Below are positions 21,185 to 29,849 of a DNA stretch of 64,000 nucleotides, in pieces; position 1 is the first letter of the stretch, and the number at the start of each line of letters is the position of its first letter. The position numbers and the translations under genes are program-made. The stretch spans positions 496,001-560,000 of the forward strand of contig NZ_CP027665.1 in assembly GCF_003008555.2 (NCBI RefSeq). Direction: 5' to 3'. Origin of the DNA: Pukyongiella litopenaei (GTDB taxonomy: Bacteria; Pseudomonadota; Alphaproteobacteria; Rhodobacterales; Rhodobacteraceae). A model generated the notes under the pieces. That model was not told where the DNA came from. It worked only from the letters and a program-made list of their open reading frames with translations, and did no database searches.

Positions 21185-22312
21185 TTGAGCCATCCCGTCG
21201 CGATCACCGGCACCGGTGTCTTCACCCCTGAGCATGTCGTCACCAATGCCGAACTGGTCGAGGCCTTCAACGCCTATGTCGACCGGATGAACGCCGAGAA
21301 CGCCGAGGCCATCGCCGCCGGCGAGATGGAACCGATGGTCTATTCCTCCGAGGAATTCATCGTCAAGGCGAGCGGGATCAGGAACCGCTATGTGATGGAC
21401 AAGTCCGGCGTTCTGGATCCGCAGGTGATGTATCCCCAGCTGCGCCAGCGCGACGATGACGAACCGGGCATCATGACCGAAATGGCGCTGGATGCCTGCC
21501 GCAAGGCGCTGGCGCAGGCGGACCGCGACCCCGCAGACGTGGACGCCGTGATCTGTGCCGCGTCGAACCTCGAACGCGCCTATCCGGCGGTCGCGATCGA
21601 GATCCAGGCCGCGCTTGGCGCGGGCGGCTTCGCCTTTGACATGAACGTGGCCTGTTCCTCGGCCACTTTCGGCATCCAGGCCGCCGTGGACATGATCCGG
21701 GCCGGGTCGATCCGGTCGGCGCTGGTGGTCAATCCCGAGATCTGCTCGGGTCACCTGGAATGGCGCGACCGCGACTGCCATTTCATCTTCGGCGACGTGG
21801 CCACGGCGGTGCTGCTCGAACGCGCCGAGGATGCCAGCGGGCCATATTTCGAAGTGCTGTCGACCCGCTGCGCCACGCAGTTCTCGAACAATATCCGCAA
21901 CAACAACGGCTTTCTGCGCCGGTCCCGCCCCGACGGGATGACGGATCGCCGCGACATGCAGTTCATGCAGAACGGCCGCAAGGTGTTCAAGGAAGTGCTG
22001 CCGATGGTCAGCCGCCACATTGCCGATCACATGACCGGCGAAGGCGTGGCCGACACCGATCTGAAACGGCTGTGGCTGCACCAAGCCAACAAGACGATGA
22101 ACGATTTCATCGGCCGCAAGGTGCTGGGGCGCGATCCCGAACCGGGCGAGCAACCCAATATCCTGCAGGATTATGCCAACACCTCGTCCGCCGGGTCGAT
22201 CATCGCGTTTTCGAAACATTCCGACGATCTCGAAGACGGCGACCTGGGCCTGATCTGCTCCTTCGGCGCCGGCTACTCGGTCGGTTCGGTGCTGGTGCGC
22301 CGCCGGAACTGA
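21185..22312 (+). CDS. beta-ketoacyl-ACP synthase III-like enzyme, TTG start
   Basis: A 375-residue thiolase-fold condensing enzyme with the FabH catalytic triad Cys157 (NVACSSATFG), His299 (LWLHQANKTMN) and Asn332 (DYANTSSAG). An insertion of roughly 40 residues after the first strand (about 25-60, YVDRMNAENAEAIAAGEMEP) makes it longer than housekeeping FabH, as in the Pseudomonas PA3286 type that takes beta-oxidation intermediates into fatty acid synthesis. That comparison is from memory. The start is TTG at 21185: GAGGA precedes it by seven bases, and MSHPVAITGTG is the normal start of the fold. The gene stands alone. Confidence 0.87.
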   Translation: MSHPVAITGTGVFTPEHVVTNAELVEAFNAYVDRMNAENAEAIAAGEMEPMVYSSEEFIVKASGIRNRYVMDKSGVLDPQVMYPQLRQRDDDEPGIMTEMALDACRKALAQADRDPADVDAVICAASNLERAYPAVAIEIQAALGAGGFAFDMNVACSSATFGIQAAVDMIRAGSIRSALVVNPEICSGHLEWRDRDCHFIFGDVATAVLLERAEDASGPYFEVLSTRCATQFSNNIRNNNGFLRRSRPDGMTDRRDMQFMQNGRKVFKEVLPMVSRHIADHMTGEGVADTDLKRLWLHQANKTMNDFIGRKVLGRDPEPGEQPNILQDYANTSSAGSIIAFSKHSDDLEDGDLGLICSFGAGYSVGSVLVRRRN

Positions 22313-22337
22313 GACCGGGCGGCGATGGCGGGCCGGG

Positions 22338-22796
22338 TCAGACGCATTCCTCTTCGAGGTGCAGTTTCATGTCGATCAGCACCTGTTGCAGCAGCACGGT
22401 TTCCTTGAGCAGCCGCTTGGCCTCGTTGATGGTGATGATCCCGTCCTCGATCGCCTGCTGATATTCGGTCATCAGCATCGCGAACCGCTGGCTGAGCGCG
22501 ATCACATCCGCGTTCACCCCGCCGTCGCGTTCGGCATTGGGGGACCGGTCATCCCATGACAACGTGATGTTCTTCAGGTCCGCCAGCGCGCTGGTCACAT
22601 GCGGGAATGTCGCCACCGCCTCGAGCCGCGCCGCGGCGTCGATGGGCATGAACCGGTCGGCATGTTCGTCATTGTCCGAGTAATACCGCCCCAGCGTCGC
22701 CTTGGATTTGCCGGTGATCTGGCAGGCAGCTTCGATCCCGACGTCCTTGACCAATGCCTCCGTGTGTTTCTTCAGGTAGGTCCCGACATCGGCCAT
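22338..22796 (-). CDS. putative small DNA-binding protein (HTH-like N-terminus), unnamed
   Basis: A 152-residue protein. Residues 15-45 (VKDVGIEAACQITGKSKATL then GRYYSDNDEH) look like a helix-turn-helix of the phage-regulator kind. Residues 50-100 are variable, and 100-150 form long helices ending in a heptad-like KRLLKETVLLQQVLIDMKLHLEEE, likely for oligomerisation. I do not recognise the family. A good promoter and two overlapping palindromes lie upstream (22862-22906), as expected for an autoregulated gene. The ATG at 22796 follows AGGACA. A DNA-binding role is inference from the helix pattern and the operator-like sites. Confidence 0.6.
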   Translation of the reverse strand: MADVGTYLKKHTEALVKDVGIEAACQITGKSKATLGRYYSDNDEHADRFMPIDAAARLEAVATFPHVTSALADLKNITLSWDDRSPNAERDGGVNADVIALSQRFAMLMTEYQQAIEDGIITINEAKRLLKETVLLQQVLIDMKLHLEEECV

Positions 22797-22861
22797 GATA
22801 CTTGTCCTGTTCTACTGCCCGCGCCCCGGTTTCGGGGAAAGTCACGGCTCTTTTCCCGCTG

Positions 22862-22889
22862 ATTTTAACCAGTTTTGCGCCCATATCAA
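22862..22889 (-). promoter_or_regulatory. predicted promoter of the HTH-like gene
   Basis: On the minus strand TTGATA (22889-22884) and TAAAAT (22867-22862) are 16 bases apart and 66 bases upstream of the ATG at 22796. Both hexamers are near consensus and unusually AT-rich for this window. Confidence 0.55.
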
Positions 22890-22906
22890 TGATATCGATT
22901 AATCGA
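22883..22906. promoter_or_regulatory. two overlapping perfect palindromes, candidate operator
   Basis: ATATCA-A-TGATAT (22883-22895) is a perfect 6-1-6 inverted repeat, and TCGATTAATCGA (22895-22906) is a perfect 12-base palindrome sharing one base with it. The first overlaps the -35 hexamer of the HTH-like gene. The remaining bases of the 327-base gap up to tdk (22797-23123) hold a short CCCCGGTTTCGGGG hairpin and GC-rich sequence in which I see no further gene. Confidence 0.5.
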
Positions 22907-23123
22907 CCGAGGTTCGGTAACGAGTGGCCGGATTGTTTTCTCCCGGTACGGAATAGGGCCAGCCGTGGCCGCACGGCCACAAACCGGCCCTCCGGCGTCA
23001 TCGCCGCGGTGTCACGACCGTCCAACCCCCAGGAGCCATTCGCTCCGGACTGTGGCATCCGCGGCGGTGGCGTTATTGGCGCATCAGCTTGCCCATCGCG
23101 GCGCCAGACCCTAGACCCGGGCC

Positions 23124-23720
23124 ATGGCCAAGCTGTTCTTCAACTACTCCACGATGAATGCCGGCAAGACGACCGTTCTGTTGCAGGCATCGCACAATTA
23201 CCGCGAAAACGGGATGCAGACCTACCTGCTGACCGCCGCCATCGACGGGCGGGCCGGCCGGGGCCGGATCGCGTCGCGCATCGGCATCGACGCCGAGGCG
23301 GACATCTTCGCGCCCGGCGACGACCTGTTCGCGCGCATCTCCCGGCGGCTGGATCAGGGGCCGGTCGCCTGCGTGTTCGTGGACGAAGCGCAGTTTCTCG
23401 AACCCGGCCAGGTCTGGCAACTGGCGCGGGTGGTGGACGATCTGAACCTGCCGGTACTGGCCTACGGGCTGCGGGTCGATTTCCGCGGCGAGCTGTTTCC
23501 GGGCTCTGCCGCGCTGCTGGCGCTGGCGGACGAGATGCGCGAGGTGCGCACGATCTGCAAATGCGGACGCAAGGCCACGATGGTGATTCGACAGGACGAG
23601 GCCGGCAACATCATCACCTCGGGCGCCCAGGTGCAGATCGGCGGCAACGAAACCTATGTTTCGCTCTGCCGCCGGCACTGGCGCGAAGCAACCGGCGACC
23701 GGCCCGCCGCCAGCGCCTGA
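23124..23720 (+). CDS. tdk: thymidine kinase (type II)
   Basis: Phosphorylates thymidine to dTMP in the salvage pathway. The 198 residues contain the P-loop STMNAGKTT (9-17), the catalytic Glu88 in VFVDEAQFL, and the zinc site Cys145, Cys147, Cys182, His185 of the lasso domain, plus the substrate-binding stretch around YVSLCRRH. Length and motifs are standard for the tetrameric bacterial enzyme. The short Ala-rich tail is unremarkable. It is convergent with the hydroxyacid dehydrogenase gene, nine bases apart. Confidence 0.96.
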   Translation: MAKLFFNYSTMNAGKTTVLLQASHNYRENGMQTYLLTAAIDGRAGRGRIASRIGIDAEADIFAPGDDLFARISRRLDQGPVACVFVDEAQFLEPGQVWQLARVVDDLNLPVLAYGLRVDFRGELFPGSAALLALADEMREVRTICKCGRKATMVIRQDEAGNIITSGAQVQIGGNETYVSLCRRHWREATGDRPAASA

Positions 23721-23729
23721 CAGCCCCCG

Positions 23730-24683
23730 CTAGACCGGGTTCGGCAGCGGCCCCCCCGCCGCAAAGGCCGCCAGATTGTCCAGCGCCATCATGCCCATCC
23801 CGGTGCGCACCTCTTCGGCCGCGGTGCCCAGATGCGGCAGCAGGGTTGCGTTTTCCATCGCGATCAGCGCCGCCGGAACCCGCGGTTCGAATTCGTAGAC
23901 ATCGAGCCCCGCCCCGGCGATCCCGCCGGTCTGCAACGCCGCGATCAGCGCGGCCTCGTCCACCACGTCACCGCGCGAGATATTCACCAGAATGGCAGCG
24001 GGGCGCATGGCCGCGAGCACGGCACGATCCACCAGGTGGTGGGTCTCGGCCCCGCCCGGCACCGCCACCACCAGCACGTCGACAGCGGCGGCCAGCGCTT
24101 CGGCGTCCGCGGCACGGATGGCCGGAAAATCCAGATCCTTGTCGCTGCGGGCGACATACCGCACCGCCATGCCGAACCCGAAATGGCAGCGCCGCGCGAT
24201 CGCCCGGCCGATCCGCCCCATGCCGAGAATGCCCACCGTCTTGCCGGTCAGGTGCAAGCCCAGCATCTGCGTCGGGTGCCAGCCCGCCCAGCGGCCCGCG
24301 CGCACCAGCCGTTCGCCCTCGCCCGCGCGCCGGGCGGTCATCAGCATCAGGGTCATGGCGATATCGGCGGTGGCATCGGTCACCGCGCCGGGCGTGTTGG
24401 TCACCGCCACCCCGGCCGCCCGCGCCGCGGCCACGTCGATATGGTTGTAGCCGACCCCGAAATTCGCGAGCAGCCCGCAGCGGGGTTGCGGCACGTCGGC
24501 GAACACCGCGGCCGTGAACCCGTCCCCCAGCGTCGGCATCACCGCGTCGAAATCCCGCAACGCGCGGCGCAGCTCGTCCGGGCCCAGCGGTGAGGTTTCG
24601 GCGCGGATCTCGACATCGAATTCCGCCCGCGCCCGCGCCGCGACCGCCGCCGTCATCGGCCGGGTGATCCAGATCCGCGTCAA
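23730..24683 (-). CDS. D-2-hydroxyacid dehydrogenase (glyoxylate/hydroxypyruvate reductase type)
   Basis: A 317-residue NAD(P)-dependent dehydrogenase. The dinucleotide site is GMGRIGRAIA, with catalytic Arg in NISRGDVVDE, Glu in YEFEPRVP and His in LLPHLGTA. The sequence NFGVGYNHIDVAAARAAGVAVTNTPG is typical of the GhrB/GyaR subgroup reducing glyoxylate or hydroxypyruvate, so that role is likely but not proven. Its ATG overlaps the csaA stop by four bases, making it the last gene of the ybjN-proC-csaA-dehydrogenase operon. Confidence 0.92.
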   Translation of the reverse strand: MTRIWITRPMTAAVAARARAEFDVEIRAETSPLGPDELRRALRDFDAVMPTLGDGFTAAVFADVPQPRCGLLANFGVGYNHIDVAAARAAGVAVTNTPGAVTDATADIAMTLMLMTARRAGEGERLVRAGRWAGWHPTQMLGLHLTGKTVGILGMGRIGRAIARRCHFGFGMAVRYVARSDKDLDFPAIRAADAEALAAAVDVLVVAVPGGAETHHLVDRAVLAAMRPAAILVNISRGDVVDEAALIAALQTGGIAGAGLDVYEFEPRVPAALIAMENATLLPHLGTAAEEVRTGMGMMALDNLAAFAAGGPLPNPV

Positions 24684-25030
24684 TGCAGCCTCCCGCCCAG
24701 CGGCACGTTCGCCGGCACCGCGCCATCCGGGCCGATCAGCACGATCTCGCCGCCGTCGTCGGGAAGCCCCAGCACCAGCACCTCGGACATGAACCGCCCG
24801 ATCTGGCGCGGCGGGAAATTCACCACCGCCAGCACCTGTTTGCCGATCAGGTCGTCAGGCGCGTAATGCGCCGTGATCTGGGCCGAGGATTTCTTTTTGC
24901 CCAGTTCCGCGCCGAAATCTATCCACAGCTTGATCGCGGGCTTGCGCGCCTCGGGATAGGGCTCGGCGCGGACCACCTCGCCCACCCGGATATCGACCTT
25001 GAGAAAATCATCGAACCCGATCTCAGCCAC
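24680..25030 (-). CDS. csaA: tRNA-binding-domain protein CsaA
   Basis: A 116-residue OB-fold protein of the CsaA/EMAP-II type: FLKVDIRVGEVVRAEPYPEARKPA, then SSAQITAHYAPDDLIGKQVLAVVNFPPRQIGRFMSEVLVLG. CsaA is a dimer that binds tRNA or acts as a chaperone for exported proteins in Bacillus; the role in alphaproteobacteria is not established. The frame overlaps the end of proC by eight bases and the following dehydrogenase by four, so translation is coupled across all three. Confidence 0.93.
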   Translation of the reverse strand: MAEIGFDDFLKVDIRVGEVVRAEPYPEARKPAIKLWIDFGAELGKKKSSAQITAHYAPDDLIGKQVLAVVNFPPRQIGRFMSEVLVLGLPDDGGEIVLIGPDGAVPANVPLGGRLH

Positions 25031-25838
25031 GGGACAGTTCCTCGCTGCGCCGCGTCGCCGCCGCCACCGCGCGGTTCAGCAGGGACGGGAACCCGGTTTT
25101 GTCGTCCATCAGCACCTCGAGCGCGGCCTGCGTGGTGCCGTTGGGGCTGGTGACATTGACCCGCAGCCGCGCGGGATCCTCGTCCGCCGCCTCGGCCAGC
25201 GCCCCGGCCCCGGCCACGGTCGCCTTGGCTAGCCGCATCGCCAGGTCCGGGTCCAGCCCCTGCGCCGCGCCCGCCGCCGCCAGCGTTTCGATCAGGTGGA
25301 ACACATAGGCCGGGCCGGACCCGCTGACGCCGGTGACCGCATCCATCTGGCTTTCGCTGTCCAGCCGCACGGTTTGCCCGACCGCCGACAGCAACGTCTC
25401 GGCCAGGTCCATGTCGGCGGCATCCGCGCACGCATTGCCGATCAGCGCGGTGATGCCGCGCCCGATGGCGGCCGGCGTGTTGGGCATGGCGCGAATCACC
25501 GGGGTGTCAGCGCCCAGCACCTGTTCGAACGTGGCGATGGTGGTGCCCGCCGCGACCGAAACGAACAGCGTGTCGCCTGACCCCAGCGCCCGGATCGCGG
25601 GCAACGCCGCCCCCATCATCTGCGGCTTCACCGCCACCAGGACGATGGCGGGCCGGGCAGGCAGGTCCGCATTCAGGTGCACGCCCTGCGCGCGCAGCCA
25701 GTCCGACGGCGCCGGGTCGATCACCCAGACCGACGCGGCGGGCAACCCGCCCTCCAGCCAGCCGGCCAGCATCGCCGAGCCCATCTTGCCGCATCCCAAC
25801 AGCACCAGCCCGCGATCGGCGACCCGCGACATGTCCAT
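25023..25838 (-). CDS. proC: pyrroline-5-carboxylate reductase
   Basis: Catalyses the last step of proline synthesis, reducing pyrroline-5-carboxylate with NAD(P)H. The 271 residues include the Rossmann motif LLGCGKMGSAM (14-24), VAVKPQMM, the RAMPNTPAAIG stretch and the signature SGSGPAYVFHLIETLAAAG near the active site. I start at MDMSRVADRG (25838) because GGAGGGG precedes it; the open frame runs to 26108 in sequence that overlaps the ybjN end. It lies 35 bases downstream of the YbjN gene, in the same operon. Confidence 0.95.
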   Translation of the reverse strand: MDMSRVADRGLVLLGCGKMGSAMLAGWLEGGLPAASVWVIDPAPSDWLRAQGVHLNADLPARPAIVLVAVKPQMMGAALPAIRALGSGDTLFVSVAAGTTIATFEQVLGADTPVIRAMPNTPAAIGRGITALIGNACADAADMDLAETLLSAVGQTVRLDSESQMDAVTGVSGSGPAYVFHLIETLAAAGAAQGLDPDLAMRLAKATVAGAGALAEAADEDPARLRVNVTSPNGTTQAALEVLMDDKTGFPSLLNRAVAAATRRSEELSRG

Positions 25839-25873
25839 GATTGCCCCTCCCCCTGTCGGTTCAGGGCAAGGGT

Positions 25874-26374
25874 TTACGCGCGCCCGTAAGCCTCTGCAAT
25901 GGCGACCTGCATCGCCTCTTTCGGGCTCCGGCCGCCCCACACCATCAGCTGGATCGCCGGGTAGTAGCGTTCCGCCCCGCCCACGGCGGCGGCGATCATC
26001 CGGTCGATCTGATCGGGACCGGCCACCTGCCCGCCCGACAGCGCGAGCCCGTAGCGCCAGACCATCAGCTTCTGGTCCTTCCAATAGGTGAAGGCACCGG
26101 TCCAGCACTGGTCGTTGATCAGGTTGATCAGTTCATAGACCCGCGGGAGCTGATCCTCCGGCGGGTCCAGTTCGAACGTGCAGACAAGGCGCAGGGTTTC
26201 GTCATAGCCCGACCATGCCAGCGTCAGGGAATAGGTCCGCCACTGGCCTTCGACCGCCATCGCGATCTGGTCCTCGCCCAGCCGGTCGAAATCCCAGTCG
26301 TGGTTCTCGGCCAGATGTTCGACGATGTCGATGGGGTGAATGTCGTCTTCCAGGTACTGCTCGGAAAGTGCCAT
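25874..26374 (-). CDS. YbjN domain protein
   Basis: A 166-residue soluble protein of the YbjN family, which resembles type III secretion chaperones in fold. The sequence starts MALSEQYLEDDIHPIDIVEH, and the region with QWRTYSLTLAWSGYDETLRL, CTFELDPPEDQ and LINLINDQCWTGAFTYW is the family core. E. coli YbjN affects motility and stress responses, but no biochemical role is agreed. The start has GAGGTG upstream. First gene of the operon with proC, csaA and the dehydrogenase. Its leader (26375-26550) can form short hairpins at 26414-26438 and 26505-26530 but shows no further gene. Confidence 0.88.
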   Translation of the reverse strand: MALSEQYLEDDIHPIDIVEHLAENHDWDFDRLGEDQIAMAVEGQWRTYSLTLAWSGYDETLRLVCTFELDPPEDQLPRVYELINLINDQCWTGAFTYWKDQKLMVWRYGLALSGGQVAGPDQIDRMIAAAVGGAERYYPAIQLMVWGGRSPKEAMQVAIAEAYGRA

Positions 26375-26541
26375 GATGCCACCTCGCTTGTTTCAGCTTT
26401 AGCGCATCGGGATGGCAGCTCCCCAAGCGCTAGCTGCCTGCTCAACAGGCCGGGGCGATCCCCCGGTCCCATACCAGATATGGTGCGCCGCGAGGCTTAT
26501 GTCTGGCAACCCCCTATTTTGGGGGGAGCCTCAATAAATTG

Positions 26542-26580
26542 TGTATAAGTAGAAAACCGCGCCGAAATATCGGCGCGGTT
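26542..26580 (-). terminator. intrinsic terminator downstream of ubiK
   Basis: A perfect 11-base stem (AACCGCGCCGA at 26555-26565 with its complement at 26570-26580) closes a four-base loop; on the minus strand it is followed by TTTTCTACTT. It lies 53 bases after the ubiK stop, so it ends that transcript before the ybjN operon. Confidence 0.8.
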
Positions 26581-26632
26581 CGGGAAAATCGCGGAGTTTT
26601 TGCCCTGAATACGGGCAGGTGCCGTCCGGCGT

Positions 26633-26887
26633 TCAACCTGACTTTTTCAACGCCTCTTCCAGCGCGGCGACACGGGCTGCCAGCGCGTCGTTTTCCTCGC
26701 GCGCCTTGACCGCCATGGCCCGCACGGCGTCGAATTCATCGCGGGTGACGAGATCGCGATCGGCCAGCCAGCGGTCGATCATCGATTTCATCGCGGTTTC
26801 CGCCTCGTCCCGCGCGCCCTGCGCCACGCCCATCGCGTTGGTCATCAGCTGCGAGATGTCGTCGAAGATCTTGTTGCGGGTCTGCAT
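26633..26887 (-). CDS. UbiK-type accessory factor (BMFP domain)
   Basis: An 84-residue protein starting [20 protein letters not shown], with a central helix and a C-terminal coiled coil ([21 protein letters not shown]) as in the YqiC/UbiK family. In enterobacteria UbiK supports ubiquinone synthesis under oxygen and binds lipids; that role is assumed here by homology. The ATG at 26887 is preceded by CGGGAGAAACAC. The gene is alone, divergent from lgt, and ends at a clear terminator. Confidence 0.88.
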   Translation of the reverse strand: MQTRNKIFDDISQLMTNAMGVAQGARDEAETAMKSMIDRWLADRDLVTRDEFDAVRAMAVKAREENDALAARVAALEEALKKSG

Positions 26888-26947
26888 GTGTTTCTCCCGT
26901 GTCGCGTCGTTCTCTATATGGGCGGCGGCGGCGCGGTCGGCAAGGTG

Positions 26948-26975
26948 GGTTTTGGCCGGTCGGTTTTGGCCGGTT
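26948..26975. repeat. 14-base tandem duplication upstream of lgt
   Basis: GGTTTTGGCCGGTC (26948-26961) is followed directly by GGTTTTGGCCGGTT (26962-26975), one mismatch. It lies in the ubiK-lgt divergent region, and the second copy runs into TTGACT, a possible -35 hexamer for lgt; I see no matching -10. Confidence 0.75.
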
Positions 26976-27009
26976 GACTTTGAATGGCCCGCAAGGGCAA
27001 GAGCCGCGC

Positions 27010-27912
27010 ATGCAGGCTGCCATCCGTTTCCCCGATCTGTCGCCCGAACTGTTCTCGATCAGCCTGTTCGGGATGGACTTCGCGCTGCGCTGGTATGCGC
27101 TGGCCTATATCGTCGGCATCCTGATCGGCTGGCGGCTGGCGGTGGCGGCGCTGCGGCGCCCGTCCCTGTGGCCGGCCGATACCCCGCCGATGACGGCGGC
27201 GCAGATCGAGGACCTGCTGACCTGGATCATCCTCGGCGTGATCCTCGGCGGGCGGCTGGGTTTCGTGCTGTTCTATCAACCCGCCTACTACCTGGCGCAC
27301 CCGGCCGAGATCCTGATGGTCTGGCAGGGCGGCATGAGCTTTCACGGCGGGCTGCTGGGCGTGGTCCTGGCGGCCTGGATCCATGCGCGGCGGCACGGCA
27401 TCGCCGCCCTGACCCTGGCCGATCTGGTCACCCATGCGGTGCCGCCCGGCCTGCTGCTGGGGCGGCTGGCCAATTTCGTCAATGCCGAGCTCTGGGGCCG
27501 CCCGACGACCCTGCCCTGGGGGGTGATCTTTCCCGGCCCCGAGGCGCAGGCCTGCGGCAACATGGCCGCCGAGATGACCGCCGGCCTGTGCGCCCGGCAT
27601 CCCTCGCAGCTCTACGAGGCGGCGCTCGAAGGCCTGCTGCTGGGCATCGTCCTGCTGGTCATGGTCTGGCGGCGCGGGGCGCTGAAACGGCCCGGCCTCG
27701 TCAGCGGCACCTTCTTCGCCGGCTACGGGCTGGCCCGGTTCATGGTCGAGTTCGCGCGCCAGCCGGACGCGCAATTCGTTACGCCTGACAACCCGTTAGG
27801 GCTCGCTTTTCATGTGAATGGATGGGGTCTGACCATGGGCCAGTGCCTGTCCCTGCCGATGATCGCCCTGGGCCTGTGGCTGATCCTGCGGGCGCGCGGG
27901 ACCCGGACATGA
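27010..27912 (+). CDS. lgt: prolipoprotein diacylglyceryl transferase
   Basis: This inner-membrane enzyme moves diacylglycerol from phosphatidylglycerol to the lipobox cysteine of prelipoproteins, the first step in lipoprotein maturation. The 300 residues contain about seven membrane helices, the essential His112 in MSFHGG, Arg152 in [14 protein letters not shown], and [12 protein letters not shown] near the C-terminus. The start [15 protein letters not shown] is typical. Its stop overlaps the next ATG (ATGA, 27909-27912), linking it to the methyltransferase and pgeF. The window's own lipoproteins, BamD and the 12172 gene product, would be substrates. Confidence 0.97.
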   Translation: MQAAIRFPDLSPELFSISLFGMDFALRWYALAYIVGILIGWRLAVAALRRPSLWPADTPPMTAAQIEDLLTWIILGVILGGRLGFVLFYQPAYYLAHPAEILMVWQGGMSFHGGLLGVVLAAWIHARRHGIAALTLADLVTHAVPPGLLLGRLANFVNAELWGRPTTLPWGVIFPGPEAQACGNMAAEMTAGLCARHPSQLYEAALEGLLLGIVLLVMVWRRGALKRPGLVSGTFFAGYGLARFMVEFARQPDAQFVTPDNPLGLAFHVNGWGLTMGQCLSLPMIALGLWLILRARGTRT

Positions 27913-28988
27913 CGCTGCGCGACCTGATCGCCGCGCGGATCAGCGAAACCGGTCCGATCACCGTTGCCGACTACATGGCCGACTGCCTGCTGCATCCCGA
28001 ACACGGCTATTACGCCACCCGCGACCCGCTGGGGGCGGCGGGCGATTTCACCACCGCGCCCGAGATCAGCCAGATCTTCGGCGAGCTGCTGGGGCTGGCG
28101 CTGGCGCAGGCATGGCTGGACCAGGGCCGCCCGGCGCCGTTCGTGCTGGCCGAACCCGGCCCGGGGCGCGGCACGCTGATGGCCGACATCCTGCGGGCCA
28201 CCCGCGCGGTTCCGGGCTTTGCCGAGGCGGCACAGGTGACGCTGATCGAGGCCTCGCCGACCCTGCGCAAAATTCAGGCCGAGCGGCTGTCAAACCACAC
28301 CCCGCGCTGGCTCGACCGGCTGGACCAGCTGCCCGACCTGCCCCTGTTCCTCGTTGCCAACGAATTCTTCGATGCGCTGCCGATTCGCCAGTTCCTGCGC
28401 GATGGCGGCGGCTGGCGTGAAAAACGGATCGCGCTGGATGGCGGGCGGCTGGTCTTCGGCCTCACCGACCCGGCGCCGCAGCCCGGCCTGGCGCACCGGC
28501 TGGCCGATACCGGCGACGGCGACATGGTCGAGATCTGCCCCGCGGCCGCCCCCATGGCCGGCGAGATCGCCGCACGAATCGCCGGGCATGGCGGCGCGGC
28601 TCTGATCGTCGATTACGGCGGCTGGCGCTCGCGCGGCGACACGTTGCAGGCGCTTTGTGCGCACCGGTTCACCGATCCGCTGGATGCGCCGGGCAGCGCC
28701 GATCTGACCGCGCATGTCGATTTCGAACCGCTGGCCGCGGCGGCAATCGCATCAGCCTGCGCCGCCAGCCCGCTGATATCGCAGGGTGTTTTCCTCGAAC
28801 GGCTCGGCATCACCGCGCGTGCGCAGGCGCTGGCAGAGGGGCTTGCCGGCGCGGCGCTGGACGATCTCGTCGCCGCGCATCGGCGGTTGACGCATCCCGA
28901 CGAAATGGGAAACCTGTTCAAGGTGCTGGGCCTCTATCCGAACGGGGCCGCGCCGCTGCCCGGATTGGAACCGATGCCCGCACCATGA
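27909..28988 (+). CDS. SAM-dependent methyltransferase, MidA/NDUFAF7 family
   Basis: A 359-residue protein of the MidA family: [21 protein letters not shown] at the start, the SAM motif EPGPGRGTL (82-90), [15 protein letters not shown], and ALIVDYGG. The mitochondrial relative NDUFAF7 dimethylates an arginine of a complex I subunit; the bacterial substrate is probably also NADH dehydrogenase, but that is inference. It overlaps both lgt and pgeF by four bases, an arrangement common in alphaproteobacteria. Confidence 0.92.
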   Translation: MTLRDLIAARISETGPITVADYMADCLLHPEHGYYATRDPLGAAGDFTTAPEISQIFGELLGLALAQAWLDQGRPAPFVLAEPGPGRGTLMADILRATRAVPGFAEAAQVTLIEASPTLRKIQAERLSNHTPRWLDRLDQLPDLPLFLVANEFFDALPIRQFLRDGGGWREKRIALDGGRLVFGLTDPAPQPGLAHRLADTGDGDMVEICPAAAPMAGEIAARIAGHGGAALIVDYGGWRSRGDTLQALCAHRFTDPLDAPGSADLTAHVDFEPLAAAAIASACAASPLISQGVFLERLGITARAQALAEGLAGAALDDLVAAHRRLTHPDEMGNLFKVLGLYPNGAAPLPGLEPMPAP

Positions 28989-29740
28989 CGCTTGAGATCC
29001 TCACCTCCGAAAGTCTCGCGCCGATCCGCCACGGGTTCTTCACCCGGCGCGGCGGCGCCTCGTCCGGCGTCTTTGCCGGGTTGAACTGTGGCCCCGGATC
29101 GTCGGACCAGCGCGAGGCGGTCGCGTTGAACCGCAGCCGCGTTGCCGACGCGATGGAGGTCGCGCCCGACGCGCTGGTCTCGGTCCATCAGGTCCATTCC
29201 GCCGATGTGGTGACCGTGACCGGGCCGCTGGCCGATCCCCCCCGCGCCGATGCGCTGGTGACCGACCGGCCGGGGCTGGCGCTGGCCGTGCTGACCGCCG
29301 ATTGCCAGCCGGTCCTGTTCGCCGACGCGCAGGCCGGTGTCGTCGGCTCCGCCCATGCCGGGTGGCGCGGCGCGCTGGACGGGGTGCTCGACGCCACGCT
29401 GGACGCGATGGAGGCCCTCGGCGCCAGCCGCACCACGACCACGGCGGTGATCGGTCCCGCGATCAGCCAGCGCGCCTACGAGGTCGGCCCCGAGTTTCTC
29501 GACGACTTCTTGGCCGAGGATGCGGATAACAGCCGGTTCTTTGCCAACGGCACTGGCGACCGGCTGCTGTTCGACCTGCCCGGCTATGGCCTGCACCGCC
29601 TGCGCCGCGCCGGGATCGGGCGGGCCGAATGGACGCGGCACTGCACCTATGGCGACGCGGACCGGTTCTATTCCTACCGCCGCACCACCCATGCGGGCGA
29701 GGCCGATTACGGGCGGTTGATCTCGGTCATACGGCTCTGA
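28985..29740 (+). CDS. pgeF: peptidoglycan editing factor PgeF (multicopper-oxidase-like, YfiH family)
   Basis: A 251-residue YfiH/DUF152-type protein. The zinc site is formed by His71 (VHQVHS), Cys107 (TADCQPVLF) and His124 (GSAHAGWRG). In E. coli this protein removes wrongly incorporated serine from peptidoglycan precursors; related proteins have been called laccases or purine nucleoside phosphorylases. That role would fit well with the cell-wall genes of this window, though the operon partners are lgt and midA. The stop at 29740 leaves 109 bases to cobS. Confidence 0.92.
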   Translation: MTLEILTSESLAPIRHGFFTRRGGASSGVFAGLNCGPGSSDQREAVALNRSRVADAMEVAPDALVSVHQVHSADVVTVTGPLADPPRADALVTDRPGLALAVLTADCQPVLFADAQAGVVGSAHAGWRGALDGVLDATLDAMEALGASRTTTTAVIGPAISQRAYEVGPEFLDDFLAEDADNSRFFANGTGDRLLFDLPGYGLHRLRRAGIGRAEWTRHCTYGDADRFYSYRRTTHAGEADYGRLISVIRL

Positions 29741-29849
29741 GCGGATCGCCGCGGCCCCGCCCATTCCCCTTGCCCTCGGTTTCCGTCTGGTGCATCACGA
29801 GCGGGCTTCGGCCAGCGGGCCGGGCTGGCTCGGATGAAGGATGACAGGC

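Noticed and set aside
26505-26530. Second terminator (CCCCC-TATTTT-GGGGG hairpin) near ubiK
   Set aside because: The stem is short and no T-tract follows on either strand; the perfect hairpin at 26555-26580 already explains termination.
29741-29849. Cobalamin riboswitch before cobS
   Set aside because: The gap is only 109 bases and shows no B12-box sequence or fitting hairpins.
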